64,000 bases of DNA from Pseudopelobacter sp964542535 (GTDB lineage: Bacteria; Desulfobacterota; Desulfuromonadia; Geobacterales; Pseudopelobacteraceae). Under the pieces are notes generated by a model. The model saw nothing but the letters and a program-made list of their open reading frames with translations, ran no database searches and was not told where the DNA came from. Numbering within the stretch: the stretch's first letter is position 1; the number at the start of each line of letters is the position of its first letter. The DNA lies in assembly GCA_964542535.1 (NCBI GenBank), contig CAZIUE010000015.1:26060-90059 (forward strand), read 5' to 3'. This document shows, piece after piece, positions 34,939 through 44,079 of the stretch. The position numbers and the translations under genes were made by a program.

Positions 34939-37824
34939 ATGCCTGACACGGATACAAACGACATTGCCCGCTGCCGGAGGGTGGCCCAGGGCTGCTGCCT
35001 GGTCGCGGCCGCGATTGCCTTGATGGTCTGGCTGGCGCTGGCGCTGGGCATGCCCCGCGTGCCCGGCCAGGGGCGGCCGCTGGTCCTGATGGCCCCCGGA
35101 ACGGTTCTTGCGACGCTTCTGTACGCGGGAGCGGGCTATATCCTGATCGGTCAGGGGGAGGCCCGCCGGCCGCGGTTCTTCGCTGTTCTCATGTTTCTCT
35201 GCGGAGGGGGGGTAGCCCTGCTGTCGTTCCTGTTTCCCCTGGGGCCCTATCCCGGTTTCCGGCTTCCCGGTGTCGCTCCGGCCGCCGGGGCCATGCCCAC
35301 CACTCTGGACAGTATGTCCCCCATTACCGCCATCAGTTTCTTGGTTGCCGGAATCGTCTTTGTGGCTGCCCCGGGCAACGGTGCTCCGGGGAGGTTCGGA
35401 GCCAAGGCGTCATTCTCGGTCACGCTCCTGTTCCTCACCGGATACGTTACCCTTTTTCTGGCCTACCTGATGGGAACTCCCATGTTCTATGGCGACCGCC
35501 TGTTCCCCCCTTCGGCAACCGCCTGTCTGGCCTTCATGGCGCTCTGGTCCGCCCAGATCGTTCGTACACTGCCGGTCATCCAGTCTCCCGTTCATGAACC
35601 ACTGCGCCTGGCGTACCCCCTGGTGGCGGGTTTTGTCCTGTTCGTGGCGACCGTGGTGGGCGCCGCGGTTTTCTACCATCGCAACATGGCCGACGAGCGC
35701 CTGCGGGAGGTGCAGGGGCGCCTTTCAGCCATCGCGGACCTGAAGTCCGGTGAAATCGCGCTCTGGCGGGACGAACGGCGTATCGACGCCGGTTTCTTCT
35801 TCCAGAACCGGGCCTTCAGCGCCATGGTGGAGTCGTACCTGCGCGCGACACCGCGGCAGGCAGGGAAGCACGTGCTGCACGTCTGGCTGGCGAGCGTCCG
35901 CGCCAACCACAAATATGACGGCGTGTACCTGCTGGACCCCGGCGGCCGCGACCGGCTGGGCTATTCCCCGGTCTCAGGTCCGTTTCCCCGCCCCTTGCTG
36001 GAAGGGGTCAACCAGGCCCGGCGTTCGGGCGGTATCACCTTCGTTGACCTGTACCGGGACGGAGGCCGGATCTCCATGGGGATCGTGGTACCGCTCTTCG
36101 ACGCGGCACGGCAGCGCACCAGCATCGGTGCCCTTGTTCTGCGCATCGACCCGGAACGCTACCTGTATCCCTTTGTCAGGGTCTGGCCCACGGTGAGCAG
36201 TACCGCCGAAAGCCTGCTGGTGCGGAGGGAAGGGAACCAGGTGCTGTTCCTGAATGATGTGCGGTTTCTCAGGGGATCGGCCCTGAGGCTGCGGATTCCC
36301 CTGGACAGGCGGGACGTCCCCGCGGTCATGGCTGTTACCGGGCGGAGCGGCCTGGTGACCGGGGTCGATTACCGCGGCGCGGCCGTGCTGGCCTGCCTGC
36401 GCGCCATTCCCTCTTCCCCCTGGTATCTGGTGTCACGGATAGATTACGCCGAAGTGTACGGACCGCTCAGGGAACGGGCGCGCCTGACGGTGGCGCTGGT
36501 TACCGCTGTTCTCCTCAGCGCCGTCTGCGGTCTGGCCTTTGTCTGGAAGCAGCGCAATCTCGCCTTTGTCCGGCAGTCGGAACGGGACGCCCGGAGAAAC
36601 AGGGAGCGTCTGCAGTGTCTGGTGAACGTCCTGCAGTATCACGGCGACAGCATTACGGACATGATGGATTACGCCCTTTCCGAGATACTGAATTTGACAG
36701 GGAGCCGCTACGGTTACATATTTTATTACGATGAGCAGACCCGGCGGGCGACCCCTGCCGCATGGTCGAAGAACGTCCTTCCGGAATGCGGGGTTGATGA
36801 AGGGGAGGAGATGTGCCGCCTGGACCGGGCCGGCATCTGGGGGGACGTGGTTAGCCGCCGCGGGCCGGTACTGGTTAACAACTTCGGCGCGTCCGATGCG
36901 CTCACACATGGGTACCCGGAGCGGCATCCATCCCTGACCCGCTTTCTGAGCGTACCGGTAATCGACCAGGGACGGGTCGTGGCGCTGGCCGGAGTCGCGA
37001 ACAAGGAAAGCGAGTACGACGATTCGGACCTGACCCAGTTCTCGCTGTTCATGGACGCAGTCTGGAAGGTGACCGAACGCAAACGTTCGGAGGACGAACT
37101 TCGCCAGAGGAACGCCGAGCTGGAACGCTTTACCTACACCGTCTCCCATGACCTGAAGAGTCCACTGGTAACTATCTCGGCCTTTCTGGGGTACCTGGAA
37201 GCCGATATCGCCGGAAATGACCGGGAACGCATCCGCAAGGATATGGGGTATATCCGCACCGCCGCCGAGAAAATGGGGCTGCTTCTGGGAGAGTTGCTGG
37301 AATTCCTGCGGGTGGGGTGGGTGATCAGCAATCCGGAGCCGGTGGATGTTCAGGATCTTGTCCGTGAGACGCTGCTCCTGGTTGCCGGCCCGGTCAGCAG
37401 GCGCGGGGTGCGGGTCGAGGTGCTTCCCGACCGCCTTACCCTGGTGGGCGACCGCTCCCGTTTGGTGGAGATCTTCCAGAACCTGGTGGAGAATGCCGTC
37501 AAATACATGGGTAACCAGGCTGATCCGCTGATCGTGATCGGCACCGAGCAACAGGAGGGGGAAACCGTCTTTTTTGTCCGGGACAATGGCATGGGCATCG
37601 ACCGGCGTTACCGGGAGAATATCTTCGGCATGTTCAACAAGCTGGATATGTCCAGCGAGGGGAGCGGCCTTGGTCTGGCGTTGGTCAGGCGCATCGTCGA
37701 GATGTACGGCGGCAGGATCTGGGTGGAGTCCGAGGGGAGGGAAGGGAGCGGTTCCTGCTTCCGGTTCACCCTGCCCAGGGCCCTGGGTAACGGCACGAGC
37801 GGGGGGGCGAACGGAAAACGATGA
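34939..37824 (+). CDS. Membrane sensor histidine kinase (Cache-like, GAF)
   Basis: 961 residues: about seven membrane helices (17-245), an extracytoplasmic domain (250-510), a membrane helix near 520, GAF (560-715), HisKA with TVSHDLKSPLV near 735 and an HATPase domain (ENAVKYMG, DNGMGID, GSGLGLALVRRIV). It is of the phytochrome-like, PAS-HK class. The first 715 residues resemble the product of the frameshifted gene at 15984. Its TGA overlaps the ATG of the next gene (ATGA at 37821-37824), so the two are coupled and the receiver protein downstream is a likely phosphorelay partner. Confidence 0.9.
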   Translation: MPDTDTNDIARCRRVAQGCCLVAAAIALMVWLALALGMPRVPGQGRPLVLMAPGTVLATLLYAGAGYILIGQGEARRPRFFAVLMFLCGGGVALLSFLFPLGPYPGFRLPGVAPAAGAMPTTLDSMSPITAISFLVAGIVFVAAPGNGAPGRFGAKASFSVTLLFLTGYVTLFLAYLMGTPMFYGDRLFPPSATACLAFMALWSAQIVRTLPVIQSPVHEPLRLAYPLVAGFVLFVATVVGAAVFYHRNMADERLREVQGRLSAIADLKSGEIALWRDERRIDAGFFFQNRAFSAMVESYLRATPRQAGKHVLHVWLASVRANHKYDGVYLLDPGGRDRLGYSPVSGPFPRPLLEGVNQARRSGGITFVDLYRDGGRISMGIVVPLFDAARQRTSIGALVLRIDPERYLYPFVRVWPTVSSTAESLLVRREGNQVLFLNDVRFLRGSALRLRIPLDRRDVPAVMAVTGRSGLVTGVDYRGAAVLACLRAIPSSPWYLVSRIDYAEVYGPLRERARLTVALVTAVLLSAVCGLAFVWKQRNLAFVRQSERDARRNRERLQCLVNVLQYHGDSITDMMDYALSEILNLTGSRYGYIFYYDEQTRRATPAAWSKNVLPECGVDEGEEMCRLDRAGIWGDVVSRRGPVLVNNFGASDALTHGYPERHPSLTRFLSVPVIDQGRVVALAGVANKESEYDDSDLTQFSLFMDAVWKVTERKRSEDELRQRNAELERFTYTVSHDLKSPLVTISAFLGYLEADIAGNDRERIRKDMGYIRTAAEKMGLLLGELLEFLRVGWVISNPEPVDVQDLVRETLLLVAGPVSRRGVRVEVLPDRLTLVGDRSRLVEIFQNLVENAVKYMGNQADPLIVIGTEQQEGETVFFVRDNGMGIDRRYRENIFGMFNKLDMSSEGSGLGLALVRRIVEMYGGRIWVESEGREGSGSCFRFTLPRALGNGTSGGANGKR

Positions 37825-40370
37825 AAATACGCATTGTCGAGGATGAAGGGGCCCATGCCGCGGCCATCTCCCGTTCGCTGGGAGCCGCGCTTTCCGATGC
37901 GACGATCGACGTCTGCGCCTCGCTGGCGGAATACCGGGCCAGCCTTGCCTCCGATCCTCCCGACATCGTGCTGATCGACCTGAACCTGCCCGACGGCAGC
38001 GCCCTGGATGTGTTGACCTGTCCCGCGGAGGACGGCGCCTTTCCCCTGCTGGTCATGACCGCCTACGGCAACGAGGCGATGGCCGTGGCGGCCATGAAGG
38101 CCGGAGCCCTGGACTACATCGTCAAGTCGCCCCAGGTATTCTCCGGCATGCCCCGGACCGTTGAACGGGCCATGCGCGAGTGGGACCTGCTCCGCAGGCA
38201 CCGCCAGGCCGAACTGGCCCTGTTCGAGAGTGAGCAGCGTTTCCGCCGGATCTTGCAGGAGATCTCTTCCATCGCCTTCCAGGGCTTCAGCCCCGACGGC
38301 ACGATACACCACTGGAACCCTGCCTCGGAACGGTTCTATGGCTACAGCGCCGGGGAGGCCATCGGCCGTAACCTGCTGGAGCTGGTCTTTCCGGAAGAGA
38401 TGCGCGAGGAGGAGGCGCTGCGCCTGCTGCGCATGGCGGAGACCGGTCAGCCCCCTTCTCCCGCGGAGCGCTCCCTGATGCGGAAGGACGGGTCGCGCAT
38501 CACGGTCCTCTCCTGCCATTCCGTCGTGCAACGGCCGGGGCAGTCCGGCGAACTGTACTGCCTGGATATCGATATAAGTGAACGTAAATTAAATGAAAAA
38601 CAGCTTGAATACCTGGCCACCCACGACGAGCTGACCGGCTTGGCCAACCGGGCGCTCCTCCACGACCGCCTGGAACAGTCCCTGCACTTCGCCCGTCGTT
38701 CCGGGCGTTTCGTGGCCGTACTGCTCTTGGATCTGGACCGTTTCAAGATCATCAACGACAGCCTGGGCCACTCCTTCGGCGACCGGCTGCTCAGTTCCGT
38801 GGCCCAGCGCCTGGAGCGGGTCGTGCGCGACACGGATACGGTGGCCAGGCTGGGGGGCGACGAGTTCGTGCTGCTCCTGGCAGAGGTGATCGATCCGGAC
38901 GACGTGGGGCTTCTGGCGTCCCGGATTCTGCACGAACTGGCCCAGCCCCACCGGATAGAGGGACGGGAGGTTGCCCTGGCCGCCAGCCTGGGCATCAGCC
39001 TCTTCCCCAAGGACAGCGACGATGGCGCCACCCTGATCCGCAACGCCGACATCGCCATGTACCGGGCCAAACAGGAAGGGGGAGGGATGTTCTCCTTCTT
39101 CGCGCCGGAGATGAACCAGCGGGCCATGGAGACCATGGAGATCGAAAGCGCCCTGCGTCTGGCACTGGAGCGGGAGGAGTTCACCCTCTACTACCAGCCC
39201 AAGGTGGATCTTGCCAGCGGCCGCATCAGCGGCTGCGAGGCCCTGGTTCGCTGGATGCATCCCCTGCGGGGCATGGTGCCCCCTTCCGATTTCATTCCCC
39301 TGGCCGAAGAAACCGGACTGATCGTGCCCATCGGCACCTGGGTGCTGCGGGAAGCCTGCCGGCAGCTGCGGGCCTGGCAGCGGGCGGGTTTGCCGGATAC
39401 CGGCGTGGCCGTGAACCTCTCGGCCCGCCAGTTCCGCCGGGATGACCTGCCGCAACTGGTGCGTGACGTCCTTGCGGAGACCGGGCTGGATCCCCGATTG
39501 CTGGAGCTGGAGGTGACCGAGAGCATGGTCATGGCCGACCACGCCAAGGTGGTGGCGGTCATGGAGGAACTGACCGGCATCGGCGTCCGCCTCAGCCTGG
39601 ACGATTTCGGCACCGGCTACTCCAGCTTCGCCCACCTGAGCCATTTTCCCATCAACCACCTGAAGATCGACCGCTCCTTCATCCGGCAGATCGTCACCGA
39701 CCCGGGCTCGGCCACCATCGCCACCTCCATCATCGCCATGGCCCACCGCATGCGGCTGAAAGCCATCGCCGAGGGGGTGGAAACCGAGGCCCAGCTGGCG
39801 TATCTGAGGAAGCACGGGTGCGATGAAATCCAGGGATACCTCTTCAGCCCCCCGGTTCCGGCCGAGACCTTTGCCGATCTGTTGCGGGAGGGACTCAGCA
39901 TGCCGGAAGACGACCGCCTGATGTGCGGGGACCCGTGTCTGCTGATCGTAGATGACGACCCCCGGGTGCTCGACGACCTCCAGCGGGAGCTCTCCCGCCA
40001 GGGATACCGCGCCCTGAGCGTCCGCCATGCCTGCGAGGCCCTGGAGATCCTGGCAAGGGACAGGGTGCAGGCCGTACTTTCCGGCCTGCACATGCAGCGC
40101 ATGAGCGGCAGCGACTTTCTGGGGCGGGTGAAGATACTGCACCCCGAAACGGTACGCATCCTCCTCTCGGCTCAGGGTGAGTCGGAGAGCACGGCACGGA
40201 TGATCGCCGAAGGGCTGGTCTGTGCAGTCCTGGCCCCCCCCTGGGACAACGAGCTTCTGCGCGAACGGGTCCGGGACGCCTTCCGCTGCTTCGGACTGAC
40301 CGGGCAGGCCCGGCGGGAACCCGCGGAGAGAATCAGCCAGCCATGCTGCTTGATACCGTCAGCGTACTGA
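37821..40370 (+). CDS. REC-PAS-GGDEF-EAL-(pseudo)REC protein
   Basis: 849 residues: N-terminal receiver (IVLIDLNLPDGSALD with Asp, and VKSPQ with Lys), PAS, GGDEF (ARLGGDEFVLLLAE) and EAL (GCEALVRWMHP, LDDFGTGYSS, EGVETEAQL), then a C-terminal receiver-like domain. Both cyclic di-GMP signatures appear intact. The last domain keeps the metal-binding Asp pair (LLIVDDDPRVL) but reads VLSGLHMQRMSG where the paralogue at 19890 has VISDQHMTGMSG, and VLAPPWDN where it has VLTKPWDG. The phospho-acceptor Asp and the conserved Lys are both lost, so it cannot be phosphorylated normally. It is coupled to the upstream kinase. Confidence 0.93.
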   Translation: MKIRIVEDEGAHAAAISRSLGAALSDATIDVCASLAEYRASLASDPPDIVLIDLNLPDGSALDVLTCPAEDGAFPLLVMTAYGNEAMAVAAMKAGALDYIVKSPQVFSGMPRTVERAMREWDLLRRHRQAELALFESEQRFRRILQEISSIAFQGFSPDGTIHHWNPASERFYGYSAGEAIGRNLLELVFPEEMREEEALRLLRMAETGQPPSPAERSLMRKDGSRITVLSCHSVVQRPGQSGELYCLDIDISERKLNEKQLEYLATHDELTGLANRALLHDRLEQSLHFARRSGRFVAVLLLDLDRFKIINDSLGHSFGDRLLSSVAQRLERVVRDTDTVARLGGDEFVLLLAEVIDPDDVGLLASRILHELAQPHRIEGREVALAASLGISLFPKDSDDGATLIRNADIAMYRAKQEGGGMFSFFAPEMNQRAMETMEIESALRLALEREEFTLYYQPKVDLASGRISGCEALVRWMHPLRGMVPPSDFIPLAEETGLIVPIGTWVLREACRQLRAWQRAGLPDTGVAVNLSARQFRRDDLPQLVRDVLAETGLDPRLLELEVTESMVMADHAKVVAVMEELTGIGVRLSLDDFGTGYSSFAHLSHFPINHLKIDRSFIRQIVTDPGSATIATSIIAMAHRMRLKAIAEGVETEAQLAYLRKHGCDEIQGYLFSPPVPAETFADLLREGLSMPEDDRLMCGDPCLLIVDDDPRVLDDLQRELSRQGYRALSVRHACEALEILARDRVQAVLSGLHMQRMSGSDFLGRVKILHPETVRILLSAQGESESTARMIAEGLVCAVLAPPWDNELLRERVRDAFRCFGLTGQARREPAERISQPCCLIPSAY

Positions 40371-42469
40371 TAGCCTTGGGGGGGCTCTGCTGCTCGTTCG
40401 GCATGGCCATGCTGCTGGTCTGGCATCGCTTCTCTCCCGGCCGCCCCATGCTCCTCTGGGCCATCGGCATGGTCAGCTGCGGCATGGGCAGCTTTCTGGT
40501 CAGTCTCCGCGATTTCACCTCTCCGGTCCTTTCCCTGTTTGTCGGCAACCTGCTGGTCGTCGGCAGCTTCTGTCTCGTCTGGTGGGGCTGTTCGCTCCAC
40601 CGGGGGCACTCTCCGCCCCTGCGCATGTTTGCCCTGTCGCTGTTCCTGTTCAGCGCGCTTTACTGCTGGTTTGCCTTTGCGGAACCGGATATGGCCTGGC
40701 GGGTACTGATCACCCGCGCCTTCATGGCCTTGTATCTGGCCGGCGCCCTGGCGGCGCTGATGAGAGGGGAGAGACGAAAGGGGGGCATGGAAAGGGTCGC
40801 CCTGGCGACGCTGGCGCTCAACCTCCTGTTCCAGCTGGTGACCGGCGGCATGCAGCTGGTGTGCATGTCCTGCGATGAGCCGCTGCGGAACAACGCCAAC
40901 GTGGCGCTCACCGCCCTCCTGTCCCTGGTGGGGGTTGCCTGCTGGGGGCTGGCGGTGATCCTGATGAAGCTGGAAAAGATGGTGGAAGAGCTGAAGAGCG
41001 CCGAGAACCATGCCCAGGACTCCCGAAAACTGATGGAAACCATCATCGATCATATCCCGGCCCTGGTGTACCTGAAGGACCCCCAGGGGCGCGTCCTGGC
41101 CTGCAACCGCAACCTGGCCGATCTGCTGGGAGTCGCTCCCCAGGATGTTCTGGGGAGGACCAGCCACGACTTCTTCCCCGCACCGCTGGCCGAAAAGCAG
41201 CGGGCCGACGACCTGTCCGTGCTGGAAAGCGGCCGGACGCTGGTAACCGATGAGTCGCTGGAACTTGAAGACGGCCGGCACCTGTTCGAGACCACCAAGC
41301 TGGCGGTCAGGGATGGCGAGGGCAGGATAACGTCCCTGTGCGGCATCACCCATGATGTCACCGACCGGCGGCGGGCCGAAGAGGCCTTGCGGGATTCGCG
41401 GGCACTCTTCGATATGATTGCCAACAGCTCGCCGGCCATGCTCTGGATGTCCGGTCCGGACGGCAAGTGTACCTGGTTCAACGAAACCTGGCTCTCCTTC
41501 ACCGGCCGCTCCCTGGAACAGGAACTGGGCGATGGCTGGGCCGAGAGAGTTCATCCCGACGATGTCGGCCGCTGCCTCGGCACCTACCGGGAAGCCTTCG
41601 AGGCCCGCCGTCCTTTTTCCATGGAATACCGCCTGCTCCACCAGGGTGGCGACTATCGCTGGCTCCTGGACCAGGGGCAGCCCCGCCATGATGTTTCGGG
41701 GGCTTTTTGCGGCTACATCGGCTCCTGTCTGGATGTACATGACCGCCACCAGGCCGACGAGATGCTCAGACGCAAGAATGACGAGATCGAGCAGTTCATC
41801 TACACGGTTTCCCATGACCTGCGCAGCCCGCTGGTGACTATCAAGAGTTTTCTGGGGTATCTGGAGCAGGACATGCACACCGCGGACGGCGCGCGCATCG
41901 ATCAGGACCTGCATTTTATCCATACCGCGGCCGACCGGATGGAGCTGCTGCTGACGGAGCTTCTGGAGCTGTCCCGCGTGGGACGGCTGGAAAATCCGCC
42001 CCAGGAGACGAACTTCCGGGAGCTCGTCAGCGACTCCCTCTCCCTGGTGGCGGGCCAGATCGTCGAACAGAAGGTGCGGGTGCGGGTGGATGACGAGGAT
42101 CAGCCCCTGCGGGGCGACCGGCCGCGGTTGGTCCAGATCTGGCAGAATCTGCTGGACAATGCCGCTAAATACATGGGGGATCAGCCGTCCCCCCTGATCG
42201 AACTGGGCATCCTGCGCCGGAACAGCGAGGTGGTCTTCTTTGTCAGGGATAACGGCATCGGCATCGATCCGGAAGGACGGGAGAGGATCTTCGGTCTGTT
42301 CGACAAGCTGGACCGGAAGAGTTCCGGGGTGGGACTGGGGCTGGCCATGGTAAGGCGCATCGTGGAAAACTATGGCGGCAGGATCTGGGTGGAATCACCG
42401 GGCAGGGGAGGCGGTTCGTGCTTCAACTTCACCCTGCCGGGAGCGCTCCTGGTGGAAGGGGGCGCATGA
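40343..42469 (+). CDS. Sensor histidine kinase with seven-helix N terminus
   Basis: 708 residues. Residues 1-215 hold about seven membrane helices; two PAS domains follow (YLKDPQGRVLACNRNLADLLG and LWMSGPDGKCTWFNETW), then HisKA with TVSHDLRSPLV near 500 and HATPase (LDNAAKYMGD, DNGIGID, SGVGLGLAMVRRIVENYGG). It begins inside the preceding gene, overlapping by 28 bases, and its own stop overlaps the next ATG. It pairs naturally with the Rcp1-type receiver that follows. Confidence 0.92.
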   Translation: MLLDTVSVLIALGGLCCSFGMAMLLVWHRFSPGRPMLLWAIGMVSCGMGSFLVSLRDFTSPVLSLFVGNLLVVGSFCLVWWGCSLHRGHSPPLRMFALSLFLFSALYCWFAFAEPDMAWRVLITRAFMALYLAGALAALMRGERRKGGMERVALATLALNLLFQLVTGGMQLVCMSCDEPLRNNANVALTALLSLVGVACWGLAVILMKLEKMVEELKSAENHAQDSRKLMETIIDHIPALVYLKDPQGRVLACNRNLADLLGVAPQDVLGRTSHDFFPAPLAEKQRADDLSVLESGRTLVTDESLELEDGRHLFETTKLAVRDGEGRITSLCGITHDVTDRRRAEEALRDSRALFDMIANSSPAMLWMSGPDGKCTWFNETWLSFTGRSLEQELGDGWAERVHPDDVGRCLGTYREAFEARRPFSMEYRLLHQGGDYRWLLDQGQPRHDVSGAFCGYIGSCLDVHDRHQADEMLRRKNDEIEQFIYTVSHDLRSPLVTIKSFLGYLEQDMHTADGARIDQDLHFIHTAADRMELLLTELLELSRVGRLENPPQETNFRELVSDSLSLVAGQIVEQKVRVRVDDEDQPLRGDRPRLVQIWQNLLDNAAKYMGDQPSPLIELGILRRNSEVVFFVRDNGIGIDPEGRERIFGLFDKLDRKSSGVGLGLAMVRRIVENYGGRIWVESPGRGGGSCFNFTLPGALLVEGGA

Positions 42470-42915
42470 TGCGGGAGGAACCGTTCGTTATTCTTCTGGT
42501 GGAGGACGACCTGGCTCATGCCGAGATTGTCAGGCGCAACCTGGCTGGTTTTCATGTGGCCAACCGGCTGGAGCATGTCTGCAACGGTCAGGCCGCCCTG
42601 GAGTATCTGCGCGGCCAGGGAGCCTGGAGCTGCCTGCCGCATCCCCGGCCCCATCTGATCCTGCTGGACCTGCGGCTGCCCCGGATCGATGGTCTGGAGG
42701 TGCTGGCCAGCATCAAGGCGGATCGACGGCTCAGGGCGATTCCGGTGGTGGTGCTCTCCACCTCGGACGCGGAAACGGACATGGCCAGGGCGTACGAACA
42801 GCACGCCAACAGCTACCTGGTCAAACCGCTGGACCTGGGAACATTCATCAGGATGATCGGAGCGCTGGGCGATTACTGGCTTGAGTGGAACAGATATCCG
42901 CATCCGTCATCATAG
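42466..42915 (+). CDS. Rcp1-type single-domain response regulator
   Basis: 149 residues. The start MMREEPFVILLVEDDLAHAEIV, phospho-acceptor LILLDLRLPRIDGLEV, the VVLSTS switch and YLVKPLD lysine make a complete receiver of the Rcp1/phytochrome-partner type. No output domain. ATG 42466 overlaps the kinase TGA (ATGA), so it is the likely phosphorylation target of the kinase before it. Confidence 0.93.
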   Translation: MMREEPFVILLVEDDLAHAEIVRRNLAGFHVANRLEHVCNGQAALEYLRGQGAWSCLPHPRPHLILLDLRLPRIDGLEVLASIKADRRLRAIPVVVLSTSDAETDMARAYEQHANSYLVKPLDLGTFIRMIGALGDYWLEWNRYPHPSS

Positions 42916-43221
42916 AGCCACCGGTTCTGGGACGTGGAGACGATCATCGGAACACGCCGCTGGATAAGCCAGGAAACGGTCGACTCTGGTTTTTTCAGGG
43001 AGTTTCCCCCGCACCTCCGGACGGACGGGCCTCATTTTCCCGGCCGTTAGCGGGGGCGTCCGCGCATACGCCGGTTGCCCCGGTCAGGATTTCTGGTATG
43101 TTCCACACCAACCTGACATGGTGTCTCGGGCCGCTTTTGATACAGCGTTCAGGGGATGTCGCGGCGCATCCCGGTGATGGAACGCTCGATGTCGCGCCGA
43201 TGGACGGGGAGAAAACGGTAG
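42916..43221. other. Intergenic region, no gene seen
   Basis: About 306 bases between two signalling operons. It holds a weak inverted repeat ACACCA-ACCTGACA-TGGTGT (43105-43124) and no clear sigma70 or sigma54 promoter, terminator or reading frame. The promoter for the next gene must lie here. Confidence 0.4.
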
Positions 43222-44079
43222 ATGGATCCCGAACCAATCCGCATACTGCTGGTCGATGATGAACGGAATGTGCTCCGGTCGTTGGAACGGCTCTTTCTGG
43301 AAGAAGAGTACGAGATCTTCACTGCCGGTTCCGGGGAGGAGGGGCTGGAGATCCTGGAACGGCAGGGTCCGTTCCAGCTGATCATTTCGGACTACCGCAT
43401 GCCCGGCATGAGCGGGGTCGATTTCTTGAGCGAGGTCTGTCGCCGGTGGCTTGATACGGAGCGGATGATTCTGTCCGGCTATGCCGACCTGGCCGCCATC
43501 GTGGCGTCCATCAACCAGGGACGGATCTACAAGTTCATCGCCAAACCGTGGAACGATAACGACCTGCTCTGCACCGTTCGCGAGGCCCTGGACCGCTACG
43601 CGCTGAGGTCCAGAAACCGGCAACTGGTGACGGATCTGATGGCTGCCAACGAGGAACTGCGGAGGATCAATGACAGCCTGAATGACATGGTGAGTGAACG
43701 GGTCAAAGAAGTGCTGCTGAAAAGCCGCGCCCTGCATGGTTTTCAGAATGTTGTGGACGCGTTGCCGGTGGGGTTCGTGGGGGCGGATGGATACGGCATG
43801 ATCGTCCAGTGCAACGCCCTTGGAGCCGAGATGCTGGGTGTCGATCGTGACGATCTGATCGGTCGTGACCTTGCTTCCATGTTTCCCCGGTATCTGGTTC
43901 AATCCATTGTGCAGCTGGATTACAATTCGGGCAGCACGTGTGCGGTGGAACTGCCCAGCGGCGCCTGCCGGGCGTTCCTGACGCGGATCGAACAGGGGGA
44001 CCAGCGGGCAATCGTCATTGCGCTGATGAAGGATACTATGACGTCCGGAGGAGCCGGATATGGCTATGGATATGGATGA
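43222..44079 (+). CDS. RpfG-type receiver with PAS output
   Basis: 285 residues: receiver (LLVDDERNVLRSLERLF, LIISDYRMPGMSGVDF, FIAKPWN), a helical linker (about 125-165), and a PAS-like domain (ALPVGFVGADGYGMIVQCNALGAEMLGV). The KPWN ending of the receiver is that of the RpfG class. It overlaps the next gene by 20 bases. The C terminus is Gly/Tyr-rich (GGAGYGYGYG) because of the overlap region. The output role is unclear; it may serve as a sensor relay. Confidence 0.88.
   Translation: MDPEPIRILLVDDERNVLRSLERLFLEEEYEIFTAGSGEEGLEILERQGPFQLIISDYRMPGMSGVDFLSEVCRRWLDTERMILSGYADLAAIVASINQGRIYKFIAKPWNDNDLLCTVREALDRYALRSRNRQLVTDLMAANEELRRINDSLNDMVSERVKEVLLKSRALHGFQNVVDALPVGFVGADGYGMIVQCNALGAEMLGVDRDDLIGRDLASMFPRYLVQSIVQLDYNSGSTCAVELPSGACRAFLTRIEQGDQRAIVIALMKDTMTSGGAGYGYGYG

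Noticed and set aside
40172..41923. Long antisense frame opposite the sensor kinase
   Set aside because: Composition is typical of GC-rich shadow frames (Gln, His, Arg rich); the sense frame has HisKA and HATPase motifs.
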